Notes: generated from the sequence alone by a model not told the origin. A stretch of DNA of 64,000 nt from Hoeflea ulvae (GCF_026619435.1 NZ_JAOVZQ010000001.1:379501-443500); one strand, 5' to 3'. Shown: positions 18,281 through 28,149, counted from the stretch's first letter. A program made the numbers and translations.

Positions 18281-19587
18281 TTAAAGAATGAACCGCGACA
18301 GGTCGGTATTCTGCGCAAGGTCACCAACGTGCTCCCGCACATAGTCCGAATCGATCGTGATTGTCGAGCCCGGCTGGTCTGGCGCGGTGAAAGATATTTC
18401 ATCCAGAACCCGTTCCATCACCGTCTGCAAACGCCGTGCGCCGATGTTTTCGATGCTCGAATTCAGATGCACCGCAACCTCCGCCAGCGCGTCGATCGCG
18501 TCCTCGGTAAAGCTCAGCGTCAGGTCCTCAGTGGCCATCAAAGCCACATATTGCTTGATCAGGCTGGCTTCGGTCTCGGTCAGGATGCGGCGGAAATCAT
18601 CCTTGCCCAGCGCCCGCAACTCGACCCGGATCGGCAAGCGGCCCTGCAGTTCGGGCAGCAGGTCGGAGGGTTTGGAGACGTGGAACGCACCTGACGCGAT
18701 AAACAGAATGTGATCGGTTTTCACCGGCCCATACTTGGTTGCTACCGTGGTGCCCTCGACCAGCGGCAGCAGATCGCGCTGCACGCCCTCGCGGGAGACG
18801 CCGGCGCCCATGCCGCCTTCACGCGACGCGATCTTGTCGATCTCGTCGATAAAGACGATGCCGTCATCCTGTGCCGACTTCACTGCCTCCTGCTGGATCT
18901 GCTCCATGTCGAGCAGCTTGTCGGACTCGTCATTGATCAGCGTGTCGTAGGATTCCTTGACCGTGGTCTTGATCTTGCGGGTGCGGCCGCCCATCGCCTT
19001 GCCGAACAGGTCGCCGAGATTGAGAACGCCGACATTGCCGCCCTGCATGCCGGGAAGCTCGAATTGCGGCATGCCGGCGGAGGTCTCGGCCACCTCGATC
19101 TCGATGTCCTTGTCGTCGAGCTGGCCGTCGCGCAGCTTCTTGCGAAACGAGTCCCGGGTTGCCGGCGAAGCGGTGGAGCCGACCAGCGCGTCGAGCACCC
19201 GCTCCTCGGCATTGAGCCGCGCCTTGGCTTCGACCTCGCCGCGCTTGCGTTCGCGCACGATGGTGATGCCGACTTCGACGAGATCGCGGATGATCTGTTC
19301 GACGTCGCGGCCGACATAGCCGACTTCGGTAAACTTGGTCGCCTCGACCTTGATGAAAGGCGCACCGGCAAGCCGCGCCAGGCGGCGCGAAATCTCGGTC
19401 TTGCCGACGCCGGTCGGTCCGATCATCAGGATGTTCTTGGGCATCACCTCTTCGCGCAGCGGGCCGTCAAGCTGCTGCCGCCGCCAGCGGTTCCTCAGCG
19501 CAATCGCGACTGCGCGCTTGGCGTCGTTCTGGCCGATGATGAACCGGTCGAGCTCGGTTACGGTTTCGCGGGGGAAAAATTGCTCAT
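18281..19587 (-). CDS. hslU: HslU, ATPase subunit of the HslVU protease, with a one-base frameshift near the start
   Basis: HslU is the AAA+ unfoldase that feeds substrates to HslV. From GTG/ATG near 19447 the frame is open and has Walker [10 protein letters not shown] and Walker [12 protein letters not shown], and ends LSRFIL. The expected first 48 residues exist but are split: ATG at 19587 gives MSNFSP, then the frame is lost at a run of five C (minus strand, 19570-19574), and [21 protein letters not shown] continues in the next frame. With six C the protein would be 435 aa, the usual HslU size. The frame carrying the rest has a stop upstream and no good start before 19447. Confidence 0.88.
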
Positions 19588-19602
19588 GTCGGGATCATGC
19601 CT

Positions 19603-20754
19603 TTATCGGGGGAGTCTGTCGAGCATCGATGTGGGAAGAAGCGGCCGGATTATCAAGCGCCGGATGCGCTGCCAGCCAGCGCCGAACAGGATCACCACGG
19701 CTCCGATGGCAATCAGGATCAGGGCAAAGGGCGGAATCCCGGTGGTGTTGGCGGCACCATTGATCAGATAGTAGATGCCCACCGAGCCGAAATAGGCCAG
19801 CGTCGGAGCCAGCAGGGAACGCCGGTCGATGGCCAGCGCCACCAGCACGAAAAGCGCCATCATCAAGGCGAGCAGCACGCTGGCGGTCACGCCCGGTTCG
19901 ATGCGGCCTGACAACACCTCCTGTCCGGTTGCCAGGATGAACAGCGGATGCACCAGAAGCGGCGCCGACACCACGTGCAGCCAGAAGGCGCAGTCCGACC
20001 AGACGGTCTGGCGGTCCCGGTCGCGCAGATCAAGCAGCACCGCCACGGCAAAGATGATCAGCCCGCAGACCAGTGGCATCACCAGGGCGCTGGAGAGCAC
20101 ATCGGCCAGTTGATCGGAGGCAGGCGCTGCCGCGGCACCGCTGACAATCCGGTCATGATAGACCAGCACCGTTGCCAGAAAGGCCAGGCCGGTGGCGGCA
20201 ATCGCCGTCACCGCCGCCAGCACCGGCACCTTGAAGCGAACGAAATAAACCGACGCCGCAGCGATCAGCCCGCCGCCGATCGTCAGGCCGATGGGCAAGG
20301 CCTCGGCGCGCAGCGCAAACAGCGAAAAGGCATTCACCGTCTCGGGAAGATCGAACCGCGCGACAATGAATTCGACAAGCAGTGACAGGATTGCGCCGCA
20401 GAAGATCAGCGCCAGCAAGGTGCTCGACAGCCGCATGCGCTTTTGCCGCGTGACGATTTCGGCAACAACCCAGCTTGCGGCGGCCATGCTCGCGGCCAGC
20501 CACATGCTGCCGGGTGACATCACTGCCTGCAGCGCAAACAGCGCCCCGGAAAACAGAAGCACTATGCCGACGGTGACGAAAATGTCATTGCCGCCACCAA
20601 CCAGCCGCATCTGCTCGTCAACCGAGAGATCGGCAGAGGGATCCGGCGAAGCTTCGGAAAGCTCCCGACCCGCCAGTGCCACGAGCGCTTCGCGTTGCCG
20701 GGCGTCGAGAATGCCTTCGGTCACCGCGCGATCAAGTGTCGCCTTGTTAATCAT
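19603..20754 (-). CDS. Polytopic membrane protein of unknown function
   Basis: 383 aa. A soluble N-terminal segment of about 55 residues (helical, [25 protein letters not shown]...) is followed by roughly ten hydrophobic spans, for example DIFVTVGIVLLFSGALFAL and ILIAIGAVVILFGAGW. The layout recalls DUF2157-type proteins, in which a short tail of this kind precedes a multi-span core, but I cannot confirm the family. The ATG shares a base with the GNAT stop (TGATG), and hslU begins 15 bp after its end, so it is embedded in the hslV-hslU operon. Confidence 0.75.
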   Translation of the reverse strand: MINKATLDRAVTEGILDARQREALVALAGRELSEASPDPSADLSVDEQMRLVGGGNDIFVTVGIVLLFSGALFALQAVMSPGSMWLAASMAAASWVVAEIVTRQKRMRLSSTLLALIFCGAILSLLVEFIVARFDLPETVNAFSLFALRAEALPIGLTIGGGLIAAASVYFVRFKVPVLAAVTAIAATGLAFLATVLVYHDRIVSGAAAAPASDQLADVLSSALVMPLVCGLIIFAVAVLLDLRDRDRQTVWSDCAFWLHVVSAPLLVHPLFILATGQEVLSGRIEPGVTASVLLALMMALFVLVALAIDRRSLLAPTLAYFGSVGIYYLINGAANTTGIPPFALILIAIGAVVILFGAGWQRIRRLIIRPLLPTSMLDRLPR

Positions 20755-21320
20755 CAAGTGGTCTCTCTGTCGGTGCGCGCGCCGGGGGATGCCAGCTTCA
20801 TGATGAGTGTCGCCGGGCTCTCGTCATCGGGTGATTCACGTGAAACAAGCAGCCGTTCGAAGCCTGCCTTCTCATAGGCCCGGATGGCCCTGTGGTTGGT
20901 GAGGGCCGGATCGATCAGGATTGTCTGGTGGCCTTCGGCCCGGAGCCGCTCGGCAAAAAGCCGCACCACTGTCGAGCCGAGACCCCGTGACAATTGCGTG
21001 GTCGCGCCGATGCTGATGTCGACGCCGACACTGTCGGCCGGAACCTCGGACATCCACGGGGCCTCGCTCAGCCACGGCTCCACGAGATGATCGGCGATGA
21101 ACCAGACCTGGATATAGCCCGCGGGCAGGCCGTCGAGCGTGAACACGAATGGCCGGGTCGTGTCTCTGCCCACGACCATGTCGCGGATATAGCCGAGTTC
21201 CGTTGCGGGCTCGCCCCACCATTCTTGCCAATGCGGCGTATTCAGCCAGCGTTCCAGCAGCGGATAGTCATCGGCGCTGACCGGCCTGAAGCCGATGCGG
21301 CCGGCGTCAATCAAGCTCAA
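20754..21320 (-). CDS. GNAT family N-acetyltransferase
   Basis: 188 aa. Acetyl-CoA-binding core: [33 protein letters not shown] contains the R/Q-x-x-G-x-G/A loop, and [13 protein letters not shown] is the C-terminal GNAT motif. The N-terminal block [25 protein letters not shown] resembles the AAC(6')/siderophore-acetylase branch. The real acceptor is unknown. It overlaps hslV by 14 bp and the membrane-protein gene by one base. A parS-like palindrome lies within its codons for LVSRES. Confidence 0.85.
   Translation of the reverse strand: MSLIDAGRIGFRPVSADDYPLLERWLNTPHWQEWWGEPATELGYIRDMVVGRDTTRPFVFTLDGLPAGYIQVWFIADHLVEPWLSEAPWMSEVPADSVGVDISIGATTQLSRGLGSTVVRLFAERLRAEGHQTILIDPALTNHRAIRAYEKAGFERLLVSRESPDDESPATLIMKLASPGARTDRETT
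20832..20847. promoter_or_regulatory. parS-like site inside the GNAT gene, one mismatch
   Basis: TGATTCACGTGAAACA differs from the 16-bp parS consensus only at position 3. It lies 11.5 kb to the right of the predicted origin, on the opposite side from parAB and the other sites. Chance occurrence is unlikely, but binding is untested. Confidence 0.65.
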
Positions 21321-21867
21321 GGGTTTCGATCACGATGTTGCCATTGGTGTAGACGCAGATGTCGCCGGCGATTTCCATCGCCCGCCGGGCAACCTCTTCC
21401 GCCGTCTTGTCGGTGTCCATCAGCGCCCGGGCCGCCGCATAGGCATAATTGCCGCCCGAGCCGATCGCCATGGTGCCGTGTTCGGGTTCCAGCACATCGC
21501 CATTGCCGGTGATCGCCAGCGTCACGGTCTTGTCGGCCACCAGCATCATCGCTTCCAGCCGTCTGAGATAGCGGTCGGTGCGCCAGTCCTTGGCAAGCTC
21601 CACCGCGGCGCGGGTGAGCTGATCGGGATATTGCTCGAGCTTGGCTTCCAGCCGTTCGAGCAGCGTGAACGCATCGGCCGTGGCGCCGGCGAACCCGGCA
21701 ATCACCGAATTGTCCTTGCCGATGCGGCGCACCTTGCGCGCATTGGCCTTCATCACCGTCTGCCCGAGGCTGACCTGACCGTCGCCGGCCATCACCACCT
21801 GGTTGCCCTTGCGCACCGTGATGATGGTGGTTGCATGCATTGCACCAAAGGGATTGTGCTCGCCCAT
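21307..21867 (-). CDS. hslV: HslV, peptidase subunit of the HslVU protease
   Basis: HslV is the threonine peptidase that forms the proteolytic core with HslU. The propeptide [12 protein letters not shown] is followed by [21 protein letters not shown], whose first threonine is the catalytic nucleophile exposed after processing. [20 protein letters not shown] and [15 protein letters not shown] are further family blocks. The length is 186 aa. It heads the hslV-GNAT-membrane protein-hslU operon and is divergent from hisB. Confidence 0.95.
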   Translation of the reverse strand: MGEHNPFGAMHATTIITVRKGNQVVMAGDGQVSLGQTVMKANARKVRRIGKDNSVIAGFAGATADAFTLLERLEAKLEQYPDQLTRAAVELAKDWRTDRYLRRLEAMMLVADKTVTLAITGNGDVLEPEHGTMAIGSGGNYAYAAARALMDTDKTAEEVARRAMEIAGDICVYTNGNIVIETLELD

Positions 21868-21918
21868 GGGGCATCCTTTCCTTCAAGCGGCATCGGCCGC
21901 GTTGCGTCCTGTTCGCTC

Positions 21919-21946
21919 TATGTAAGCGCAGCGTCGGCGATTGCAA
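21919..21946 (-). promoter_or_regulatory. Candidate promoter for the hslV operon
   Basis: On the minus strand TTGCAA (21946-21941), a 16-bp spacer and TACATA (21924-21919) resemble a sigma-70 -35/-10 pair about 50 bp before the hslV start. A heat-shock sigma factor might be expected for hslVU, but I see no clear RpoH match. Confidence 0.3.
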
Positions 21947-22087
21947 ATCCGCAGGCACTCTCGCTCAACCGGGACTGGGCTCGCGCGGCCAGGCGGAAGC
22001 CACAACAACGCGGTCCGGGCAAAGCCGTTCTGGATATTTGCTTTGCGGCCTGATATTGAGCGCCAAAGCACAGTTCGGAGACCTCTG

Positions 22088-22696
22088 ATGGCCACCCCTG
22101 AAAATGCGCGCGCAGCCTCTGTCGCCCGCAAGACCAATGAAACCGATATATCCGTGGCCCTGTCGGTCGACGGCACCGGCAGCGGATCGATCTCGACCGG
22201 CGTCGGCTTTTTCGACCACATGCTGGAACAGCTGGCGCGGCACTCGCTGATCGACATGGACATCAAGGCTAAGGGCGACCTGCATATCGACGACCACCAT
22301 ACGGTCGAAGACACCGGCATCGCCATCGGCCAGGCTCTGGCCAAGGCGCTGGGCGACCGCCGCGGCATTTGCCGCTATGCCTCGCTCGATCTCGCCATGG
22401 ACGAGACCCTGACAAAGGCGGCCATCGACATTTCCGGACGCCCCTTCCTGGTCTGGAATGTGGATTTCACAGCGCCTAAGATCGGAACCTTCGACACCGA
22501 ACTCGTGCGCGAGTTCTTTCAGGCTCTGGCACAGCATGCCGGCATCACCCTGCATGTGACCAATATCTATGGCGCCAACAACCACCATATCGCCGAGACC
22601 TGTTTCAAGGCGGTCGCGCGGGTGATGCGCGCGGCCTGCGAAGTCGATCCACGGCAAAAGGACCGGATTCCCTCCACCAAAGGATCGCTCGCCTGA
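22088..22696 (+). CDS. hisB: Imidazoleglycerol-phosphate dehydratase
   Basis: HisB dehydrates imidazole glycerol phosphate to imidazole acetol phosphate in histidine synthesis. This is the monofunctional form, without the phosphatase domain of enteric HisB. The manganese-binding blocks [17 protein letters not shown] and [13 protein letters not shown] are intact. I start at ATG 22088 (202 aa), preceded by GGAG; the frame is open upstream but that part is not family-like. It opens the hisB-DUF2628-hisH-hisA-hisF-hisE-coaA operon. Confidence 0.95.
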   Translation: MATPENARAASVARKTNETDISVALSVDGTGSGSISTGVGFFDHMLEQLARHSLIDMDIKAKGDLHIDDHHTVEDTGIAIGQALAKALGDRRGICRYASLDLAMDETLTKAAIDISGRPFLVWNVDFTAPKIGTFDTELVREFFQALAQHAGITLHVTNIYGANNHHIAETCFKAVARVMRAACEVDPRQKDRIPSTKGSLA

Positions 22697-22734
22697 GACT
22701 GTTCCCGGGCAAGGGTTGATCGGAGACCATCGTC

Positions 22735-23217
22735 ATGACTGCCTATCTTGTTTTGGCCAGCCCCGGGGCGGAGGCACCTGATGAGCGTTCCGAGGTGATC
22801 GCCGACAGCTTTGCCCCCTGGGCTTTCCTGGCGCCGGTGATCTGGCTGCTGTTCAACCGGCTCTGGCTCGAAGCCGTCGCGGCTTTTCTCGTGGTGGCGC
22901 TGGCAACCGTGCTGGCTGTCGATTACGGCCAGGTCCTCGTTGCCATGGCGATCAGCCTCGCCCTGTCTCTGATCACCGCGCTGGAAGGCCGCAACTGGCG
23001 CGCCTCTGCCCTGCAACGCCGGGGCTGGCGGCTGGTGGACGTGATCGGAACCGATGATCCCGGCACCGCGTTTGAGATCCATGCGGCCCGTGCCCTGTCG
23101 CGCGGGAATCCACCCGCAGCCATGCAGGGCGCACAGGCCTTGCGTCCACTCAAGCCTGGCCGTCCGGGCAGCACCGAGGCGGGCTCCATCGGCATGGTGC
23201 CGGTTGAAAGGAACTAG
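22735..23217 (+). CDS. DUF2628 family protein with membrane segments
   Basis: 160 aa. Two or three hydrophobic spans in the centre ([57 protein letters not shown]) are followed by a C-terminal soluble part beginning [21 protein letters not shown]. The W..F.P.iW.l..rmW pattern and the R...L..RGW motif fit DUF2628. No function is known. It sits between hisB and hisH in the operon and may merely share its expression. Confidence 0.78.
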   Translation: MTAYLVLASPGAEAPDERSEVIADSFAPWAFLAPVIWLLFNRLWLEAVAAFLVVALATVLAVDYGQVLVAMAISLALSLITALEGRNWRASALQRRGWRLVDVIGTDDPGTAFEIHAARALSRGNPPAAMQGAQALRPLKPGRPGSTEAGSIGMVPVERN

Positions 23218-23222
23218 ATCGC

Positions 23223-23873
23223 ATGCGGGTTGTCATTGTTGATTATGGATCGGGCAATCTTCGCTCGGCGTTGAAGGCCTTCGAACGCGCTGCGCGGGAA
23301 TCGGGCGTGTCCGCCGACATCGCCCTGAGCGCTGACGCCGATCATGTCGCCAGCGCTGATCGCGTGGTGCTGCCCGGTGTCGGCGCCTATGCCGATTGCC
23401 GCGCCGGGCTGGACGCCATCGACGGCATGGACGCGGCATTGCGCCACGCGGTCGAGGACAAGGCGCGGCCCTTTCTCGGCATCTGCGTCGGCATGCAGCT
23501 GATGTCGACGCGCGGGCTGGAAAAGACGGTGACCGAAGGCTTTGGCTGGATCCCCGGCGACGTGGTCGAGATCAGGCCATCGAATCCGGCTTTGAAAATT
23601 CCCCAGATCGGCTGGAACACGCTCGATGATGTCGCCGACCACCCGCTGTTTGACGGCATTCCCACCGGTTCTGACGGGCTGCACGCCTATTTCGTCCATT
23701 CCTATCATTTGGCGGCAAACAATCCCGCTGATGTGATTGCACGGACCGATTATGGCGGGCCGGTCACCGCTGCCGTTGCCCATGGCAACAAGGCAGGCAC
23801 CCAGTTTCACCCGGAAAAGAGCCAGACCCTGGGTCTGGCGCTGATCGCCAATTTCCTCAAATGGAAGCCCTGA
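23223..23873 (+). CDS. hisH: Imidazole glycerol phosphate synthase, glutamine amidotransferase subunit
   Basis: HisH hydrolyses glutamine and channels ammonia to HisF. The class I triad is visible: nucleophile cysteine in [10 protein letters not shown], and histidine and glutamate in GTQFHPEKS. The oxyanion region [14 protein letters not shown] and the block AYFVHSYH are also typical. The length is 216 aa. hisA follows one base after the stop, while its partner hisF comes after hisA and the duplicated stretch. Confidence 0.96.
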   Translation: MRVVIVDYGSGNLRSALKAFERAARESGVSADIALSADADHVASADRVVLPGVGAYADCRAGLDAIDGMDAALRHAVEDKARPFLGICVGMQLMSTRGLEKTVTEGFGWIPGDVVEIRPSNPALKIPQIGWNTLDDVADHPLFDGIPTGSDGLHAYFVHSYHLAANNPADVIARTDYGGPVTAAVAHGNKAGTQFHPEKSQTLGLALIANFLKWKP

Positions 23874-23874
23874 C

Positions 23875-24645
23875 ATGATCCTGTTTCCCGCCATCGATCT
23901 CAAGGACGGCCAGTGCGTCCGGCTCAAGCTGGGCGAAATGGACTCCGCCACGGTCTACAATAAAGACCCGGCGGCCCAGGCCCGCGCCTTCGAGGAACAG
24001 GGCTTCGAGTGGTTGCATGTGGTTGATCTCAACGGAGCATTCGAGGGCCAGTCGGTCAATGGCGCCGCGGTCGAGAAGATCCTCAAGGCGACGAAGAACC
24101 CGGTGCAGCTCGGCGGTGGCATCCGCACGCTCGCCCATATCGAAGCCTGGCTCGACAAGGGGCTGGCCCGGGTGATTCTCGGCACCGTCGCCGTGCGCGA
24201 TCCCGACCTGGTGCGCGAGGCCTGCAAGCTGTTTCCCGGCCGCGTCGCCGTCGGCATCGACGCCAAGGGCGGCAAGGTGGCGGTCGAGGGCTGGGCCGAG
24301 GCCTCCGAGCTCGGCGTTATCGAACTGGCGCAGCGTTTCGAAGGCGCCGGCGTTGCCGCCATCATCTACACCGACATCGACCGCGACGGCGTGCTGACCG
24401 GCATCAACTGGGACTCGACCATCGAACTGGCCGAAGCCGTTTCGATCCCGGTGATCGCCTCGGGCGGGCTTGCCTCGCTTGCCGATATCGTGCGGATGAA
24501 AATGCCGGATGCGGCCCGTCTCGAGGGCGCCATTTCCGGCCGGGCGCTTTATGACGGCCGCATCGATCCGGCCGAAGCGCTGGCCGTGCTGAACGATACG
24601 TTCACGATCGAGGCCGCCAAATTCGAAGAGGCGGATCGCTCGTGA
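23875..24645 (+). CDS. hisA: Phosphoribosylformimino-AICAR phosphate isomerase HisA
   Basis: HisA is a (beta/alpha)8 isomerase that opens the ribose of ProFAR to PRFAR. The catalytic aspartate is in [13 protein letters not shown] near the N-terminus and its partner in [13 protein letters not shown]. The phosphate-binding halves QLGGGIRTL and [11 protein letters not shown] mark the half-barrel repeat shared with HisF. The length is 256 aa. Its stop overlaps a GTG that opens a short frame resembling the hisF start. Confidence 0.96.
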   Translation: MILFPAIDLKDGQCVRLKLGEMDSATVYNKDPAAQARAFEEQGFEWLHVVDLNGAFEGQSVNGAAVEKILKATKNPVQLGGGIRTLAHIEAWLDKGLARVILGTVAVRDPDLVREACKLFPGRVAVGIDAKGGKVAVEGWAEASELGVIELAQRFEGAGVAAIIYTDIDRDGVLTGINWDSTIELAEAVSIPVIASGGLASLADIVRMKMPDAARLEGAISGRALYDGRIDPAEALAVLNDTFTIEAAKFEEADRS

Positions 24646-24755
24646 CCCTCAAATCCCGTGTCATTTCCTGTCTGGACGTCAAGGACTGCCCGCGCGCCCC
24701 GCAGCGGTTTCGCCGCGAGGACGTGCAAACCAAGAAAGCGGCCGGCCGATGCTGA
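24642..24755 (+). pseudogene. Partial, diverged duplicate of the hisF 5' end
   Basis: A 37-codon frame begins at a GTG overlapping the hisA stop (GTGA) and reads [15 protein letters not shown] before diverging into [22 protein letters not shown], ending at a TGA inside the true hisF start. Bases 24648-24686 align with hisF bases 24752-24790 at an offset of 104, with 33 of 39 identical; 12 of 13 residues agree. The GTGA overlap is the position where rhizobial hisF usually starts ([14 protein letters not shown]), so this may be the original start and the current hisF start a repeat copy, or the reverse. Confidence 0.7.
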
Positions 24756-25522
24756 AATCCCGCGTCATCCCATGTCTCGACGTCAAGGACGGCCGCGTCG
24801 TCAAGGGCGTCAATTTTGTCGATCTGATCGATGCCGGTGATCCGGTGGAGGCCGCCAAGGCCTATGATGCGGCAGGCGCCGACGAGCTCTGCTTTCTCGA
24901 CATCACCGCATCTTCCGACAACCGCGACACCATTTTCGATGTCGTCGCCCAGACCGCCGAACATTGTTTCATGCCGCTGACGGTCGGCGGCGGCGTGCGT
25001 ACGGTGGCGGACATTCGCAAGCTGCTGCTCTCGGGCGCAGACAAGGTGTCGATCAATTCCGCGGCGGTCAACAATCCCGACTTCGTCGCCGAAGCCGCGG
25101 ACAAGTTCGGCAACCAGTGCATCGTCGTCTCGATCGATTCCAAGAAGGTCTCGGCACCGGGCGAAGCCGATCGCTGGGAAATCTTCACCCATGGCGGCCG
25201 CACCCCCACCGGCATTGATGCGGTGCCCTTTGCCGTCCAGATGGTGGAGCGCGGCGCCGGCGAATTGTTGCTGACCTCGATGGACAAGGATGGCACCAAA
25301 TCCGGCTATGACATTGCGCTGACCCGGACCATCGCCGATGCGGTGCGGGTGCCGGTGATCGCCTCGGGCGGGGTCGGCACGCTCGACCATCTGGTCGAGG
25401 GGATCCGCGACGGGCATGCCACCGCCGTGCTCGCAGCCTCGATTTTCCATTTCGGAACCTATACGATCCATGAAGCCAAGCAGTATATGGCCAGCGCCGG
25501 GCTCGACATGCGCATGGTTTGA
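24749..25522 (+). CDS. hisF: Imidazole glycerol phosphate synthase, cyclase subunit HisF
   Basis: HisF joins ammonia from HisH to PRFAR, giving imidazole glycerol phosphate and AICAR. The catalytic aspartates are in [12 protein letters not shown] (residues 9-20) and [13 protein letters not shown], and the phosphate-binding blocks are [11 protein letters not shown] and [11 protein letters not shown]. The length is 257 aa. The ATG lies inside the end of the 37-codon duplicate frame, which differs from the usual close hisA-hisF junction. No strong Shine-Dalgarno precedes the ATG, so coupling to the upstream short frame may matter. Confidence 0.95.
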   Translation: MLKSRVIPCLDVKDGRVVKGVNFVDLIDAGDPVEAAKAYDAAGADELCFLDITASSDNRDTIFDVVAQTAEHCFMPLTVGGGVRTVADIRKLLLSGADKVSINSAAVNNPDFVAEAADKFGNQCIVVSIDSKKVSAPGEADRWEIFTHGGRTPTGIDAVPFAVQMVERGAGELLLTSMDKDGTKSGYDIALTRTIADAVRVPVIASGGVGTLDHLVEGIRDGHATAVLAASIFHFGTYTIHEAKQYMASAGLDMRMV

Positions 25523-25563
25523 GCCACCTATCCGAGCAAATGTCCCGAAGGGAAACGCGCCTC

Positions 25564-25887
25564 ATGACCAGCTTTGATCTTGCCGATCTTGAACGGATCG
25601 TCGCCGACCGCGCCCTGGCGGATCCGGGACAATCCTGGACGGCCAAGCTTGTTGCCGCCGGCATGCCCAAGGCAGCCAAGAAACTCGGCGAGGAGTCGGT
25701 CGAAACGGTGATCGCCGCGATCTCGCAAAGCCGCGGCGAGCTGGTCGGGGAATCGGCCGATCTGCTCTATCACCTGCTGGTGGTGCTCAGGATCGCGGAT
25801 ATTCCGTTGTCGGACGTGATGGCAGAACTGGAAGGCCGCACAATCCAATCGGGCCTTTCCGAAAAGGCCGGGCGCGCGGCGGAGTGA
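25564..25887 (+). CDS. hisE: Phosphoribosyl-ATP pyrophosphatase
   Basis: HisE hydrolyses phosphoribosyl-ATP to phosphoribosyl-AMP and pyrophosphate, the second step of histidine synthesis. The MazG-like metal-binding residues are in [14 protein letters not shown] and [11 protein letters not shown]. The length is 107 aa from the ATG at 25564, preceded by AGGGA; the frame is open 15 codons upstream without family resemblance. The stop lies just before coaA. Confidence 0.94.
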   Translation: MTSFDLADLERIVADRALADPGQSWTAKLVAAGMPKAAKKLGEESVETVIAAISQSRGELVGESADLLYHLLVVLRIADIPLSDVMAELEGRTIQSGLSEKAGRAAE

Positions 25888-25889
25888 CG

Positions 25890-26876
25890 ATGGACCAGAC
25901 GGATATCCAGCCCCGCGCCCTTGATCATTTCACCGGCGACGAGTTTTCTCCCTACCGGTTCTTCACGGCCGACAAATGGGCGGAGTTCCGCGCCGACACG
26001 CCGCTGACCCTGACCGAGGACGAGGTTCGCCGGCTGCGGTCGCTCAATGACCCGGTCAATCTCGACGAAGTGCGCCGGATCTACCTGTCGCTGTCGCGGC
26101 TGTTGTCGGCCCATGTCGAATCCTCGCAAATGCTGTTCGAACAGCGCAAGCGTTTCCTCAATCTGTCCAATGTCACCAAGACGCCGTTCATCATCGGCAT
26201 TGCCGGATCGGTGGCGGTGGGCAAGTCGACCACGGCCCGCGTACTGGCCGAACTGCTTGCGCGCTGGCCCTCCAGCCCCAAGGTCGATCTGGTGACCACG
26301 GACGGATTTCTCTATCCGAACGAGGTTCTGCGGCGCAACAATCTGATGGACCGCAAGGGTTTTCCCGACAGCTATGATGTGGGGGCCGTGTTGCGGTTTC
26401 TGTCCGAAATCAAGGCCGGCCAGCACAATGTCCGGGCGCCATGCTATTCGCACCTGACCTATGACGTTCTGCCGGGCGAATACACCTATATCGACCGGCC
26501 CGACATCCTGATCTTCGAGGGCATCAATGTGCTGCAGGTCCGCGATCTGCCCGAGGACGGCAAGATCGTGCCCTTCGTCTCCGACTTCTTCGATTTCTCG
26601 ATCTATATCGACGCCGAAGAGGTGGACATTCACCGCTGGTATGTCGACCGCTTCATGAACCTGAGGCAAACCGCCTTCCGCAATCCCGAATCCTTCTTTC
26701 ACCGCTATGCCGCGATCAAGGAGGAGGCCGCCCGCGCCATTGCCGAGAATCTCTGGGAAAACATCAACCTGAAGAACCTGAAGGAAAATATCCTGCCGAC
26801 CCGCCCGCGTGCCGACCTGATCCTGCGCAAGGCGCCCAACCACCTGATCGAACAGGTGGCGCTTCGGAAGCTGTAG
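25890..26876 (+). CDS. coaA: Type I pantothenate kinase
   Basis: CoaA phosphorylates pantothenate, the first and controlled step of coenzyme A synthesis. The P-loop [14 protein letters not shown] is near residues 105-118. [15 protein letters not shown] at the N-terminus and TTDGFLYPN in the middle are family blocks. I start at the ATG with GGAG five bases upstream (328 aa); a GTG two codons earlier overlaps the hisE stop. The other CoA gene in the window is coaE near 11.7 kb. Confidence 0.95.
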   Translation: MDQTDIQPRALDHFTGDEFSPYRFFTADKWAEFRADTPLTLTEDEVRRLRSLNDPVNLDEVRRIYLSLSRLLSAHVESSQMLFEQRKRFLNLSNVTKTPFIIGIAGSVAVGKSTTARVLAELLARWPSSPKVDLVTTDGFLYPNEVLRRNNLMDRKGFPDSYDVGAVLRFLSEIKAGQHNVRAPCYSHLTYDVLPGEYTYIDRPDILIFEGINVLQVRDLPEDGKIVPFVSDFFDFSIYIDAEEVDIHRWYVDRFMNLRQTAFRNPESFFHRYAAIKEEAARAIAENLWENINLKNLKENILPTRPRADLILRKAPNHLIEQVALRKL

Positions 26877-26896
26877 GTTCTGCCGGCGTAATGGCG

Positions 26897-27529
26897 TCAG
26901 CTGGCCTTGCCGGACAGCGCCGGGGATGTAACCCGGCGGAGGGTGAGGTTGATGCGGCCGCCATCTTTGAGCAGTGTCGAGGTGGTCGGATAGATCCGGT
27001 CAACTCCGTGGAAGGCCAGGCGGCCTTCGCCTCCCAGAATCACGATATCACCGCTTTCCAGCCGGAATGACTTTGTCGGCTGGCCGCGTTCGGTGCCGCC
27101 GATGCGGAACAGGCAGGCGTCACCCAGCGACACCGACAGCACCGGCGCGCCAAGATCCTGCTCGTCACGGTCCTGGTGCAGGCCCATGCGCGCGTCGGGA
27201 GCATAGAAATTGATCAGGCAGGCCTGGGGCGGCGCGGTTTCGCCGGTGAGCTCCGCCCAGAGCCTGAGCAGGCGGTCGGGAATCGGCGGCCAGGGCGTGC
27301 CGCTGACCGGATGCTGCTCCTGGTAACGATAGCCCTGTCTGTCGGCGACCCATCCAAGCTCGCCGCAATTGGTCATCCGCACGCTGAACGGTTTGCCGGT
27401 TCGCGGCATCTCGGGGCGGTAAAGCGGTGCCTGGCGCACCACCTCGCGGATCTCTGCGAGCAGCGTTTCCTGCTCGGCGCGATCAAGATGGCCGGGGATG
27501 TGGCGCACCCCCTTGGGCATGACAAACAT
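26897..27529 (-). CDS. alkB: AlkB-type alpha-ketoglutarate-dependent dioxygenase
   Basis: AlkB repairs 1-methyladenine and 3-methylcytosine in DNA or RNA by oxidative demethylation, using iron(II) and 2-oxoglutarate. The iron ligands are visible as HQDRD (HxD) and the later histidine in AFHGVDRI. RINLTLRR holds the arginine that binds 2-oxoglutarate, and NFYAPDARMGLH is the family block. The length is 210 aa. It is convergent with coaA, 20 bp apart, and upstream of a separate LysM gene on the same strand. Confidence 0.93.
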   Translation of the reverse strand: MFVMPKGVRHIPGHLDRAEQETLLAEIREVVRQAPLYRPEMPRTGKPFSVRMTNCGELGWVADRQGYRYQEQHPVSGTPWPPIPDRLLRLWAELTGETAPPQACLINFYAPDARMGLHQDRDEQDLGAPVLSVSLGDACLFRIGGTERGQPTKSFRLESGDIVILGGEGRLAFHGVDRIYPTTSTLLKDGGRINLTLRRVTSPALSGKAS

Positions 27530-27556
27530 CGCCGGCCTTCTGGGTTTCTTGCCGTC

Positions 27557-28072
27557 TCAGGCGGTTTCGATATCGGGAATCCGCAGCACCTGGCCCGGAT
27601 AGATCTTGTCGGGGTCCGACAGCATCGGTTTGTTGGCCTCGAAGATCACGGTGTATTTGGACCCCTTGCCCTTGCCATAGGCGGCTTCGGCGATCTTCCA
27701 GAGATTGTCGCCCTTTTCAACCGTGTGAAAACGCGGGGTCTTGGCCGGCGTCGAGGCCTTGACCAGGGCGGTCATGTCGGTGGATCCCAGCGACAGGCCG
27801 GAATCGCGCGCAATCACCTTGAGTTCGCCGGCTTCGACCTTGGAAATGCCCAGCGTGTTGCCCACCGCGACAATGGCTTTCTCGAAAATCGACTGATCCT
27901 CGACCACACCGGATAGGACGATCTTGTCGCCGTCGACCTTGACCTCGACCTTGTCGGTGCCCAGACCGTGCGAATCGAGTTCCTTCTTGACCGCATCGGC
28001 CTCCGGCGCGTCGTCATCTCCGCCGATGCCGAGCTTCTTTCCAGCCGACTTGATGAAATCAAAAATGCCCAT
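27557..28072 (-). CDS. lysM: BON/LysM domain peptidoglycan-binding protein
   Basis: 171 aa, resembling E. coli YgaU/LysM (Kbp). The N-terminus MGIFDFIKSAGKKLG is followed by a BON domain (about 25-95, VEVKVDGDKIVLSGVVED) and a C-terminal LysM domain (about 115-170, FHTVEKGDNLWKIAEAAYGKGKGSKYTVIFEAN, ending in YPGQVLRIP). No signal peptide is present; YgaU is likewise a small protein without one, and it binds potassium. I start at the ATG 28072, as the longer open frame upstream crosses arfB and is unrelated. Confidence 0.9.
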   Translation of the reverse strand: MGIFDFIKSAGKKLGIGGDDDAPEADAVKKELDSHGLGTDKVEVKVDGDKIVLSGVVEDQSIFEKAIVAVGNTLGISKVEAGELKVIARDSGLSLGSTDMTALVKASTPAKTPRFHTVEKGDNLWKIAEAAYGKGKGSKYTVIFEANKPMLSDPDKIYPGQVLRIPDIETA

Positions 28073-28149
28073 AAGTACTCGTCTCCCTGACTTTATGTGG
28101 CTCCACATAAGCATGCAGTTGCGCTGGTGCCAACAAAAAGCTGACCCGA

